Below are positions 1 to 11,958 of a stretch of 64,000 nt of DNA, piece by piece (the stretch's first letter is position 1; every line of letters begins with the position of its first letter). Source of the DNA: Panonychus citri (Eukaryota; Arthropoda; Arachnida; Trombidiformes; Tetranychidae); contig NW_026515454.1 of assembly GCF_014898815.1 (NCBI RefSeq), forward strand, positions 62,001 to 126,000, given 5' to 3'. The position numbers and the translations under genes are program-made. The notes beneath the pieces were generated by a model. That model worked only from the letters and a program-made list of their open reading frames with translations, was not told where the DNA came from and ran no database searches.

Positions 1-495
1 CAGGTGAATCTCTGTGATTCTCTTACCTTTGACATTCGATTTGCAACCGGTAACCCGAACGTTTGTTTACTTTTTTCTTCTCCTTCTCTCATTTTGTTTT
101 CTTTTTTCGCTCATTTGATGTTCTATTCTCTTTTGAGAAACCGCGCCCAAAACCGTTTTCTTTCTTTCTTTCTCTTACCTTTTATTTCTCTCTCTCTTCT
201 TTCTTCTCAACGCACTCTCTTCAATTCTCATTTCATTTTACTTCTCCTTCTCTCTCATTCTCTTGCGATCCACACTGTATGTTAACCATTAGTCTCTCCA
301 GCTTCTTTACAACATTTGAAAACCTCTTCCAATCCAACTGACATTCCGTGTATATGATTTGTGAATACCTTTAGTTTTATTTGTTTATCTTTTACCATCT
401 CAATCTCACCTAATACATCAACTCAATTACATCATTAACCGATTCTCTTCAACAATTTTCGAATACATAATATTATATAATTTATATAATCTAAG
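1..495. other. Pyrimidine-rich upstream region, no gene seen
   Basis: This stretch lies upstream of the first Ly6 start codon. Roughly bases 60-280 are C/T-rich on the + strand, and the open frames in it translate to Ser/Phe/Leu runs without any domain. It may hold the promoter or 5' UTR of the Ly6 gene, but no TATA box or initiator could be fixed by eye. Confidence 0.5.
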
Positions 496-3400
496 ATGAA
501 TTCTCTCAATTGTATTGCTTTAATAATCATCAGTCTAACTGCTTTTACTTCAGGTAAGATTTAAAAAAAAATTCTTTTTCTTTCCTTGATGTTGATTGTG
601 TTTCTTTTTTTTTCATGGTGAATTTTATTCTCTAATCAACTTATTCCATAGATTTATTAATGTCTCTCTCTCTCTCTCACTCATCTCTTTTGTGTGCATA
701 TTCTTCAATCGATATACGATGAGAGAGAGAGAAAGAGAAAGACTCGTCATGAATTGTGTTCTTTTCTATTTTATTCTCTACATGGAACAACAATGTATTC
801 TCTTTATTTTCCTTCTACAAAGAGAATGCGAGGGAAATTCTATTCTCTTTTTTTTTCTTCTCTTTTTCTGTCTCCATGTTTATGGTTCTTTTTGTTTCTA
901 ACCCTTGTTTTACCTCTAAACAAAACGATAATTGTTCAGTTTTTCCAGAAAATATATTGATTACTATTCTTTCAATTTATTCCAATTCCAATTGATCCTT
1001 AGTAAGATTTTATTCACTATATTTTGGTAATAAGTCTCATCTATGGAGTTTATTTTTCTCTTCCATGGAGATGCTCTTTACTTATACTCCAATAACCTCT
1101 TTCTTTTTCTCTCTTTCTCATCATCTTCTCTCTCTCTTATGTGATCAATTCTGTCTCCAATTTTATATGAACCCAATTAATTAGTCAATTCTTTTTCTAC
1201 CTTAGATATAACATGATTTAGATGATTTTAATCACCAAGATTGTTTTCCTCATACAATCTTGTTTAAATCGATGTCAAATCAACTATATATTCACACACA
1301 CAAATCAAACATATATACAGAGTGTCCTCATCTGATTGTGTTTAATGTTAATGGATTAGCCCTTGAAATGACCCTGTCAGAGTTTCTTGCAGTTATCAGG
1401 ATCCATTGAACACCAGAACCAGAATGAAAAGATATACAAGACTTGAAGGAGAACACGTTAATTGTCAGCTATTATAATTAATTCCTATCCAATTTAACCC
1501 CTTTAATTAAACCCCTTAAGGAGGTTATCGGTTTGTCTGTGATAATTTTTATAGAATCAAATTTTTTCAGCTCAACGATAAATCATAATCTTTCCCCCGA
1601 CAATTTAGCTCACCCATTTGATCTCGATTCTGTTGATTATATTGATTGCATGTTCAATTGAAGGTTAATATTATTGTAATATTATTAGACTATTACAATT
1701 GTAATTGTTGATAGATATTTTTTTTCTGTATTATCAACAATTCATTTTGATTTATATTGGATTAATCTCGAAGAAAATTTTACCAAATCAAACTGATTCC
1801 ACGCTATTTGAAGATTAGGCTTATGATTACTGAGATAATCTTGAAATTAACCTTAATTCAGTTATATCTAATTACTACTCCAGTTGATTAATTGTTTGTT
1901 GTCTTCTCCTTTAATTAGATTGTAATCTTATTCCCTTTTTTTTCAATTGATCCTCTTATTGTTTAAGATAATTAATATTTTATTTTCAATTTGATATCAA
2001 ATGAAAATAATTAACTCAAATAATCAATTTGCCTAAATCATGTTACTCATTCTCATCTTATTTCTATTGTTTAATTGATGTAATTAAGTTGATTAACTTT
2101 CGCTTCTTATAATTATCTTGGTTTACTCTTTATCCTTGAGCGATTACAATTTAGTCACACCTTTAACCAATCACCAATATGATTGTTAAATTAATATTAT
2201 CAATATCTGTCAAAATTGATTGTAAATGGGAAATCAATTATGATAATAAAGGAAATTAACTAAACACAGAGAAAATCACCTTGATCAATTGATTGTCCAC
2301 TATTAATGCCCTGTCATTTACACTCTAGTGTATTTAATCATAACCATTTTAATAGTTGATTAATAATTTTACCTCCTAACCAACAATTAATCTTATTTAT
2401 ACCATTGAACAATTAAATCACTTAACCTCTTGGACAATTTAATCCATTAACTGTAAATATTGTTAACATGGTTGGTTACATTTTAATCAACATTTGATTC
2501 AAACAATTAAAAATCTGATTGTTTACAATTAATCTACTCATCTTTCAATTGTTGAGAACAAAAAAAAGTTAATCAATTTCATTGTAACAATTTACCAGAA
2601 TGAAATTGAATTTATCCAACATCCAATCAACCATGATCATGTTAACTTTCACAATCAATGAAATCAGTTGTTGTCAAATCATTTAATTACAATCACTTTT
2701 TTGTTCACCCAACTAATTAACAAATGATTGACAAATTGTCTTAATACAATTAACTATCAATTGATATTACTTACCTAATAGTAAACATTAACAATAGTCT
2801 TAATTGTGATTCTCTTTCATCATCTCCTTTTTTCGTGTGTATTTATAACTATTACAAATACTACGTATGTGTGTGTGTTTCTGTTTATTATTATTTCTCT
2901 TTTAATTTTCTATTCTCATCATACTCATCATTTAATATAAATTATATTGTTTACAATTAACACCTTTAATTGTAATCTTGTTTATTGCGAACAATTAAGA
3001 ATGAACAATCTATTTCTTTGTCACACTTTTCCAACCTTTCCCATTCTAATTCACAGTCAATGGTCTTACGTGTTACTCTTGTAACTCTTTACACAAACCT
3101 TACTGTTCGGATCCCTATGATCCACCCGATACTGGTGCACTTGCGATCGAGTATAAGGCCAATTGTACCCTTGAGATCGAGAAAATAGTTCGTAATGAAT
3201 CACATCACGGCTTAGCGCCTCATGTAAGCCGAAATGGAACCCAATATGTTGCCGTTTGTAGGAAAGTTCTGCAAAAAGGTTAAGAACCTTAACTCTCAAA
3301 TCACAATTAACACAACAATCAAAACCTTTGCAATTTAATAGTAACAATTTAGTTTTTCCTCTCTCTCTCTCCTTCTTATTGCATGCAATTTATTTCTCCA

Positions 3401-4116
3401 ATTGTTTCCTTCATCTAATCCACACAATTTAACTTTGGCAATTTGTTTCCATCATCAAAAAGCATCTTGTTAACTCATGAAAATAATATTATCACAATTA
3501 GATTTAATTTCCTTTTATTTTATATTCTAACACTTATCATTTGATTCTTGCCTTTTAATTCAATCATTTCATTCATAAATTATTAGCAAATTGTTTACTA
3601 TCCCATTTCTCATGGTCACAATTATTACTATTAATATCCAAATCCTGACGCTCTCAATTAACTTTAATTGTCAACACTATTAATTATTTTAACCTTTTTC
3701 CTTTGCCTGTTCCTTGTTAGTTATTAGATATTTTTTTCTCTCGCTGTTTTATTATTAGTTTAGTAAATTAACTCACTCCTTTTAATCATTAGCATTATTA
3801 GTATGATAATGATGATAATGATTAGTTCAACAATTAACTTTTCTCTCTCTTCTTTTTCTCTCTCATAACAATTGCTATTTCTTCAGTTGAAAACGTTGTA
3901 CGTGTTTTCCGTTCATGTGGTTGGTATGATGCATCCACCGAACAGCCTACCTGCATACAACGAACTGGATCCTTAGGTCTTACCCAAACTCAATGTGTTT
4001 GTCGAGGCGATTTGTGTAATCAAGGAATCTCTCAACAATCAACGTCCATCATTACACTTTTAATCTCCATCATCTCTTTAGGCTACATCAACAAACTAAT
4101 CAATTTTACGATTTAA
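496..4116 (+). CDS. Ly6/uPAR (three-finger) family protein, probably GPI-anchored, 3 exons
   Basis: Exons are 496-553, 3057-3278 and 3887-4116, all joined in phase 1 with GT-AG borders (donors gtaaga and gttaag), giving 169 residues. Exon 1 is a signal peptide (MNSLNCIALIIISLTAFTS). Exon 2 opens the three-finger fold with LTCYSC. Exon 3 closes it with CVCRGDLCN, the Ly6 end signature. Ten cysteines are spaced as in the family, and a hydrophobic tail follows (STSIITLLISIISLGY), which fits a GPI-attachment signal. Arthropod relatives such as quiver, crooked and boudin act at the cell surface in channel regulation or septate-junction assembly. Which of these it matches cannot be decided by eye. 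Intron 1 is long (2.5 kb). The exon chain was assembled by hand and is not supported by a single open frame. Confidence 0.82.
554..3056 (+). other. Intron 1 of the Ly6 gene, AT-rich
   Basis: About 2.5 kb between the signal-peptide exon and the first three-finger exon. It is rich in words of the TTAATTGT/ACAATTAA type and contains CT/GA runs near 660-750. A short open stretch at about 1320-1408 follows an acceptor-like site but matches nothing I know. No other gene was recognised. Confidence 0.55.
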
Positions 4117-5804
4117 ATTGTCAACTTCTAGTCGAACTAAACAAATTAACAACTCAAACAACATCGCCAATATGAGATATTATTACAGTTAATTAGATTT
4201 ACATACAATCTTCTTGATCCTTGTCAATTAATCAATTCAAATTCTAGTCTTAATTTTCCTCTCTTTTTGCTTCTACTATCCAGTTATCGCCATTTCTTTT
4301 AATTGTTATTGTTTTCAATTAATTTCCAATTCCAATTATTTCAATTTTCCTTAACCATTGAAAAGTCTATTAAGCTAAATCAACCAAATGATCATCTTAA
4401 TTTCCTTGACTATCAATTTGTGATTCATTCATTTCCTTAATCATTCATTTGATTTCATTTGATTATTTTAAACTCTCTCTCTTTTTTTGTTTAATTGTTG
4501 ATTAAAATTGATTGTCACTAATCAACTCAATCCATTTGAATCCCAATATAAGAGGATGTCGATTGATTTGATTGGCCACTGCCTCCAAATTGAATTACCC
4601 TTTTAATCAATTTTATGATTAACAATCAGCTGATTAAATGATGAAAACTCAACCAAATCAAAAAAACACAAAGACTCAACTTCAACATAATTTGACTCAC
4701 TCAAATACTAATTAAACTAATTTAGTTAATCAGGCAGCAGGTTAATCATATCAATCGATACACTGCCTTTAGTATATGTTTTTTCATTTACTTGTTAACA
4801 ATTAACTTAATCACAATATTGTCTCAAAGAAAAACAATCAAATAGCAATTTTTAATTGTTATTGAAATAATAACAAAAAAAAGATATTAATAAGGAATCA
4901 ATTGGTTGATTGTCTACAATTAACTGTCTCGTTGTTGTAACTCAAACGATGACAACAATTATAAAAAAATGCTACATCTCATATTCAATTAACAAGTACA
5001 ACAAACAATTAATTAACTTTACTGTAAACCAATTTGATTGTAATCAAATTTAGTATTACAATTTATTGATTAACACTTAGATTTTACTATTATACATAAT
5101 TGAAACTGATAAAAACGATTACAATTATTAAAGAAAAACTCGAAACAATTAAAACTAAATTGTAACTATTTAAACTCCAGCAAATTGTAAATGTAATTAA
5201 CTAACTATAATCATCAGTAAATTGTATTAATTGCTTAAATTAGATTGAAAGAAATGATTAAGAAACCTCAATGATTGTTTTGTTTTCTTTGCTGATTTTA
5301 ATTGTTGATTACAATTACTAGTTCTTGATTAATGAATAATTTATAATAAGAAACAAAAATTTCTGAAAAAGAGCAACAATTATTAAACCAATCGCACCAA
5401 ACAATTAACTAATTACAAAAACAAAACCCACACACATTCACATTAATTAAACTACTATTAAAATTAACTCTAAATCCTAATAACATTTGATTATTTTGTA
5501 GATCCAATGATAATAATCACTCTCAATATAATATATTATTATTATTGCTCAATAAAATCAACAACAATTAATCACAATTTACCGAATCTCAAATTTAAAT
5601 TGCTAAACAGTTGAAATCGTAATGAAAGCAACAATCAAATCAACTGATCACTTGAAAAGATAAACAAAAACATATCCGGTTAACCAACATTTCCTAATGA
5701 TATTTACATTTAATTTCCTTCATTACAATTTTAATTGTTTCCTTTTCATCTCTTTTTTATATCATCTCGATTTCGTTAATTGCTACATCATGATTTACTA
5801 ATAG
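4117..5804. other. AT-rich spacer between the two Ly6 modules
   Basis: No coding exon is recognised. I looked here for a signal-peptide exon ending in phase 1 that could lead into the second Ly6 module. The short hydrophobic frames at 4387 and 5271 do not end in a phase-1 GT donor, so none was accepted. Confidence 0.5.
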
Positions 5805-6235
5805 TAACCGTTGATGGACTCGAATGCTGGATGTGTAAAGGAAACATAAATCCTGGTTGCAATAGTCCATTTGTTGGTCAAGTATTTGCCAAAAAAAAGT
5901 GCGCTGATAATGAAAAGGTTTGCCTGAAGATAACACAAAATGGTAAGTGTCCAACAATTAGTTAACAATATTAACGATTAATAACTCAATCAATTTATCT
6001 CTTTTTCGCAATAGTTAATGGTGAAACTTTCCATGTCCGTAAATGTGGAGTTCTTGATCCAAGTCTACCGGAAACACCAGAATCCATGGGCTGTAAGGAC
6101 GTCAGCGACAGGGGATTACCCACCGTCGAGGAATGTATCTGTAATACCGACGGATGCAATGGATCAGGCCGATTAATAGCCTTCGGCGTTATCTCAGTTT
6201 TACCGTTAATCATTTACTCTCTCCTGATAGCTTAG
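5805..6235 (+). CDS. Second Ly6/three-finger protein module, leader exon not found (partial)
   Basis: Two exons, 5805-5942 and 6015-6235, are joined in phase 1 across a 72-bp intron (donor gtaagt, acceptor aatag). They encode the mature part of a Ly6 protein: LECWMCKG at the start, CICNTDGCN at the end, ten cysteines in the usual order, and a hydrophobic tail (LIAFGVISVLPLIIYSLLIA) suited to a GPI signal. The first exon opens in phase 1, as does exon 2 of the Ly6 gene upstream. It needs a leader exon, and none is evident in the 1.7 kb before it. The leader at 496-553 would fit in frame by alternative splicing; otherwise the leader has been missed. The product is expected at the outer cell surface. 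The function is unknown. Confidence 0.78.
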
Positions 6236-7440
6236 AATTAGCATTTAATCTAATTGATTCCATCCCTCTGATCAGTATTAATTTGAACTTCTTTTCCTCG
6301 ATAATTATTATTATCATCGTCTCTCTATTTGTGATAATCAATTTGTTCAGGATTTTGAGTTCGTGTCAAGTATTATTATTAATATTTTTTTCTTGCTTCT
6401 TAATTTAGTTAAGGGATTTGCTCAACAGTTAATTTGATTGACTGGTTAATTAACAGTTAACGTTAAAGAAAGTATGATTCAGATTAATTAGTTAGGATAA
6501 TTGTGAGAACAACAAATTTACTGTTTAATTTAATTATCTTTTCTAATTGCTGATCTAAAAGAGCCTCAACAATCAACTAATAATTCCAATGAATCTCAAT
6601 GTAATATTTTTGTTTCTCTCTCACGATTCCAATTGTTGCTAATTGTTTTAATCACAATCAAACTTTAATCAAGAATCAAGATCCATCCTCTTTTTATTCA
6701 ATTGACAATTTAATTGATTTAATTTGATACAAATTTGATTTTTTCATTGTACACAAAAACAAAACATCTCGATTAAATTATCAAATTGTTATCACAATCA
6801 ATTTGATTAATCATCTAGCAAATAACATCTCATTTTAAATCAGTTAAATGCTAATTGAAATTTACAACAATTAACAAATTGATCAGCAATCTAATGGCAA
6901 TTTAATTTATTTCTGCCAAATCTTATTCACAATCTGACACAATTAAAGCTATTTAATTGTTTCATTGCATGTTAATCATTTCCAGACACTAATTAACTAA
7001 TCATCAAGGTGACCAAAGGATTAATCTGAAAAATTAGCAAAACAATCAACTAAATTGTTCAGATCAAATCTATAAATACAAGATTTAATTGATTAACTCA
7101 ATCAATTGATTAAGCAATTAAAACTTTCTATATCAATTTCAATGTTAGTTAATTTAATAGCTTTAAAACTAGCAATTTAATTTAATTACTTTATTTTACT
7201 TTACAATAATCAAGCAAAAAGTTAATGAAAGTTAAATCAATTAATGATTAAATCACGCAATTAACAAAATAATAAGTGAAACTGATCATGCAAACAATTA
7301 AATCTGATCAAGACAAAATCTCGTAGCAAAGAATCAGTTAATTGTGATTATGAAAGTAAAATTTACAAGTTTGATTATCCGAAAGTGATGTTACAATTAA
7401 CTTAATCATCTCATTAATTGTATTAAATTGTTATAAAATA
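6236..7440. other. AT-rich intergenic region
   Basis: The 1.2 kb between the second Ly6 module and the receptor-like gene shows no coding exon. It is dominated by TTAATTG/CAATTAA words. Confidence 0.5.
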
Positions 7441-8765
7441 ATGGACGATGAACCAAATCAACGTACAGATTATTTTCAAAACCAATTAACTGATTATTTC
7501 ATTTACTATACATTTCTAGAATTAAACTATTTGTCTAAATCAGTTTCTAATTGTCATCATTATTTATCAATTGTTGGTTTGTTAATTGTTACCTCATATG
7601 TAATACGAGCCTTAATTTTCACCCAATTTACAATTAAACCAATTATCGCAATTTACCTTGGTGATTATGCCACAATCCTTGATAATATTCACGATACCGT
7701 TTGGTTTATTAATTGTTTATGGTGTTTGTGTACAATTTACTGTTGGAAGTTAATTAAACAATCAAATTGTTCAATTAAAAAGCAGCAATGGTTTAAATTG
7801 TTAATCATGACAAATCTTTCACCGATCAAATCAGTCCGATTAGCATTTAAATTGTCATTTACTTGCATGAAATTATCAACAATTGGAGGTATATTATCAG
7901 CTTTATCATTACATTTACCACAATTAGTTAATTCAGATCCATTAATCTCATTGGCTACAACAATTAACGGTTTAATTGCTGCATTTGGCTCGTTTAATGT
8001 TGTAACTAATTGTGTTAATTTTGGGATAATTTTCAGTTTCTATGCTTTCACAATTGGTCAAAAATTTCAATTGATTAGTAAATTGTTTCGATCGTATCTT
8101 ATTGACCAGTTTAATTGTGAAAAAACAATCACAATCAAAGTGAATCAGCTGATTGTTTTACTTCAGGATGTTAATCAAACTCTTAATTTCTGGTCTCAAT
8201 TAAATAGTTGCATCTTTATCTGTACATTTTTTGCTCAAATTTTAATTTTATATTTAGTTTTTTTCGTCTCGTTAAATTTGATCACTCGAACTGTTTTAAT
8301 TGCTCTTGGACTGATTAACTTAATTTGTGGTCAATCAGTTACCTTTTTTACTGGAGCATACGCAAGAATTAAGGTAAAATTATGATACAACAATTAAATA
8401 ATTACCAAACTAAATTTGTTTCATTCTAATTCATTGCAATCAGTTTGATGAATGTCGCAAACAATTAAATCGGATCATATTTATCAGATCCAATCAATTC
8501 ACAATTAACTCTAAAATAAAGCTAATTGTAATCTCTGATTATCTGATTGGTCGTAAATTATTTACTGTATTTGAAACTCTTGAGATGAACAATTTAAATT
8601 ACCTAATGGTAAGTATCTTTTCATTCAATTCTAACACATTCTAATCACAATTAACTAATTGTTGACAAATATTTTCAGGTCGCTATTGAAACCGCTTCTC
8701 ATTTACTCCTTGTGATTATCAATTCCAACAAATCAACAATCAAAATTAACCAATCAACCTCTTGA
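7441..8765 (+). CDS. Gustatory-receptor-like seven-transmembrane protein, 3 exons
   Basis: Exons are 7441-8373, 8444-8608 and 8679-8765, all joined in phase 0, giving 394 residues. The size, the run of hydrophobic helices (for example around residues 45-65, 85-105, 175-205, 245-275 and 280-300) and the two short 3' exons split by phase-0 introns are typical of arthropod gustatory receptors, which are ligand-gated cation channels with an intracellular N-terminus. The last exons read LIGRKLFTVFETLEMNN and VAIETASHLLLVIINS, in the place of the usual final helix. The long first exon would run to a stop 12 bases into the intron if unspliced, so the 314-codon open frame alone truncates the protein. 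The ligand is unknown. Family membership rests on architecture more than on a sharp motif. Confidence 0.68.
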
Positions 8766-9287
8766 AGAGGAAAATAATCAATCAACATGGGCGATAATTG
8801 TTCTGATATTGTAACAATTAAGTTGTGACTCTTTAATCAACTGAATTTGATTTTTTCTTTGATTTCTGATCGTTGAAAGTTTCATTGATTGTTACAATAT
8901 CTTAATTTAAATATTAACAATTTTGATTGTAATTATCAGCTAGCAAAGGTTATGACCCATTTAAAGTAATCATCAACAATCATTGATTACAATCAATTAA
9001 ACTATTGTCACAATTGAATTGATTAGTTAATTACAATTGAAATAATTTGAATGTGATATTGAGGATTATGGTTAATTGTTGCTCGACTTTCAAGTGATTT
9101 TATTGCAATCAGAATTTAGTCTCTGGTAATTTCCCAATAGTTGATTACAGTGATTAAGATAATCAATCAATCACAAAATTTGATTGATTTTTACACTTGA
9201 CTGTAATAGTTTAAATCCCAGTCAATAACAAAGAAAATTAAAAATTAACAATCAAGGAAAAAAAGTACAAATTGTTTCCAATTATGA
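8766..9287. other. Spacer between convergent receptor-like and ELO-like genes
   Basis: About 520 bp of AT-rich sequence holding the 3' ends of both neighbours. No canonical polyadenylation signal close to either stop codon was picked out by eye. Confidence 0.45.
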
Positions 9288-10127
9288 TCAATGTAATTTT
9301 TTTCCCTCCTTGGCAATTGATTGTTGTTGATTGTTGATCAGATCCATTTGTTTACCTGATTGTGGACTAAGTTTGATGAGGTAAAAGATGATTTCGCCCA
9401 AGGCAAGAGTTAGAAATGAAAACATTAACACTTTCGGTCCGTCACAATTATTGGCGATCAAGTAGATTAGGTGATAAACGTTGAAAAGAGCGACAATTAG
9501 TGAAAATATGGTCACGTAGTGTTTAGGCCAATGGAACCGCCGGAAATCAGGTCCTGGAGAGGTGAGTGAATAGTAGCCCGATCTCAATGTGATCTTCATC
9601 GCGTCGGTATAAGGATAAAGATAAACCATATCTTTGTAGTAGCGATTCATGCAATGGTAAATGATTAAGATGTAGAATCCATTGTAGAGGGAATTGGCGA
9701 TCGGCGATTGGCCTGATTTACCTCGAAGAACCATGATAACGGGTGTGGTCAATTCTAAAATTCTCATGCAGAAAAGGGCATAAGCGATTCGTAGCATAAC
9801 ATCATCACGAAAATCGTCCGATGGTTTTGCCGTACAAGCCCAAGAATCACGGCCTAAACTAATTCCATATCCAAGTAACAAGATACCACAACCATAAGTA
9901 CCAAAGTGAAGGCCATTTATCACAATTAGAAGAGGTCGTAGGTCAAATGGTTTACGAGTTGACATCCATTTGGGTCCAAGGAACATAACAAAAGTCAATT
10001 GAATGGCCAAAATGAACGGTAATCCCCAACTACTATTGACCAGGAAAAAGTCTTGAGCTCTGGTCACTTTGAGATCGCCCCAGAACAATTTCTCATATAA
10101 TTGATAATAATAATTGACTAGAGACAT
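9288..10127 (-). CDS. ELO/ELOVL-fold membrane protein lacking the histidine box (probable non-catalytic homologue)
   Basis: Single exon, 279 residues, with start ATG at 10127. Very-long-chain fatty-acid elongases (ELOVL) are ER membrane enzymes of about this length. The family landmarks are visible: FLGPKWMSTRKPFDLRPLL (residues 49-67, the GPxxMxxRKPFxL block), RILELT (122-127, the place of KLIELLD), a following VLRGK, and GYYSL (184-188, the place of MYxYY). The catalytic HxxHH box is absent, however: residues 146-150, where HVYHH should stand, read SLYNG. The Asp of KxxExxD is Thr, and the His before the MYxYY block is Lys. No stop or frameshift interrupts the frame, so this looks like a maintained protein that has lost elongase activity. 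A role in elongase complexes or lipid binding is speculation. Confidence 0.8.
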   Translation of the reverse strand: MSLVNYYYQLYEKLFWGDLKVTRAQDFFLVNSSWGLPFILAIQLTFVMFLGPKWMSTRKPFDLRPLLIVINGLHFGTYGCGILLLGYGISLGRDSWACTAKPSDDFRDDVMLRIAYALFCMRILELTTPVIMVLRGKSGQSPIANSLYNGFYILIIYHCMNRYYKDMVYLYPYTDAMKITLRSGYYSLTSPGPDFRRFHWPKHYVTIFSLIVALFNVYHLIYLIANNCDGPKVLMFSFLTLALGEIIFYLIKLSPQSGKQMDLINNQQQSIAKEGKKLH

Positions 10128-11958
10128 TATTGATTAACTAATTAATAACTAATTCACTTAACAATCAACTGTTGATCTTATTGGTTTTACAATCCAAGTA
10201 CATAAATAAAGTGAAACTTTTTTTCTCGAATTTTTTTTTCTTGTCCCAATCTTCACATGAAGATAATCTGATAATTATGATGATAAGAAGGAGTTAACGA
10301 AATTGATTTGATTGTTGTTGACAATTTAATTTGGAAGAAAAATCGTTAATTTGATTGTCTTATAACGTGCTGATTGTTGTTGCTTTTCAGTTGATTGGTC
10401 AAAAGAAATGAATAGTTTTTGGTTTTCTTACAATTCCTTGATTGTTCAGGTTAACTTTGTGTCTCTTTCAAACTAATTAACGGGTAATTATTTACAATCA
10501 ATCTTAATTAGATTAGAAAATACAATTTTAATTATCGTATAAAAATTTACATCTTGAGTAAATCACAAATTGACAGATCATTGATTAGAAATGAACATTA
10601 ACAATTTACAGAGGGATAAACAATTAGTACAAAAACAGATGATCAACAAAGTTAATTAGCAAACTGATTAACTTAATTATTTCCAATGAATTAATCAGTT
10701 AATCAGTTTGTCTCCGAATTGTTTCATCAAAATGAACACTTTAAAATGATCAGCTGATAGTTAAAAGGCCTCGAAATGTTCAGGTAAAAGTTTTTTAGTC
10801 CACAAAAAGTAAATTATCAGAATCAATTATCACAATTAAATGACGAACAATTAATTTCTCTTAATTACTTGATTGGAAAATTTGAAATGATAATGATGAT
10901 GATAAATAAGGAAAAGTCAACTCGATCAAGGTTTTTCTATGAGAAAGATAACTTTTCTTATTTGTTTTTCATGAATAAGTTAAATTAATATGCAAAAACA
11001 TTTTACAGGCTAAGTTAATTGCGACAATTAACTCATTCATCATACAAGGTCCCATTTGTGTTTAGTTGGTTGATTAATTTTGTTTCCATTTCTTTTCTGT
11101 TTGTTTCTTTTTCAATTAGGTTTGGCTTGATTCTTTCGTGGTTCATTGTTCAATTGCAAGATTAATGAAATGTTTAGATTTTTTTTGGTTAATTGTTAGT
11201 ATTGATTTAGCCTCTTGATGATTGGTTATCATTCATTTAAACTGATTCCTTTTGATTTCCATTACGAGAAAGACACAAGATATAAAGAGAGGAAAAGAGA
11301 CAGAGATAAAGACACACCACTGAAATGTGCATCCTTTGGACATCACATTAAGTTAAATGGTCATTTTTTGTTTCCATTAATTATCATTAATAAGTAAGAT
11401 GAATAATTAACAAAAGTAGTTGAATTAATGGTAAGTTGAGTAGAGTTGAAAGATGATAGAGAGAGAGAGAAAAAAAGACAAAATTGACAGAGAAAAGAGA
11501 GAGATAGAGAAAGAAAGATGTTAGAAAATAGAATTTGAAAATAAGATGATTTTCGCTGAGTGATTAGCTTCCGGTGGCTTTTTCTTGTACCTTTGATGGG
11601 TTTGGACAAGCGATTCGATTGAGAGTCAAAGGAATCGAAAAATCCGTCAATTCGGTGTGTGGCTTCAGTTATCGACTTTTCTAGCCAATTGTAATTAGTG
11701 GTAAAGAAAAAAAAAGCGAGGCCTCAACGATGGTGAAAGTAAATAGAGTAAAGAGAAAGAGAAAGAAATTTTGTTCTTTTTTGTTTACTTCGAACCAGTG
11801 ATGAAGCTGTTCTGGTAAAAGTAAAGGTCAACTTTTGTTTTCCGGTGTTAATATTGTGTTGATTGTTTGTTCTTGTTGTATGTGTGAGTCTGTGCATCAT
11901 TTGTATGTGTGTGTGTGTGTGGTTAAGTGTTTAGTGAATTTTGTATGTGTGCTTTACT
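10128..11958. other. Intergenic region between two minus-strand genes
   Basis: The 1.8 kb between the ELO-like and hnRNP K-like genes contains no convincing coding exon. I searched the minus strand for a third KH domain (a GxxG loop of the IIGKGG type) and did not see one. A GA-rich tract lies at about 11455-11520 and a TG run at about 11905-11920. Confidence 0.5.

Noticed and set aside
4..960. Overlapping open frames of 79-101 codons
   Set aside because: They are translations of C/T-rich low-complexity DNA (Ser/Phe/Leu runs) with no domain; the Ly6 leader exon lies between them in another reading.
1320..1408. Possible exon reading CPHLIVFNVNGLALEMTLSE after an acceptor-like site
   Set aside because: There is no matching donor in a useful phase, no known family, and it lies inside the Ly6 intron.
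2985..3188. 67-codon + frame and the 93-codon - frame at 3066-3347
   Set aside because: Both are out-of-frame shadows of Ly6 exon 2, which has the cysteine pattern.
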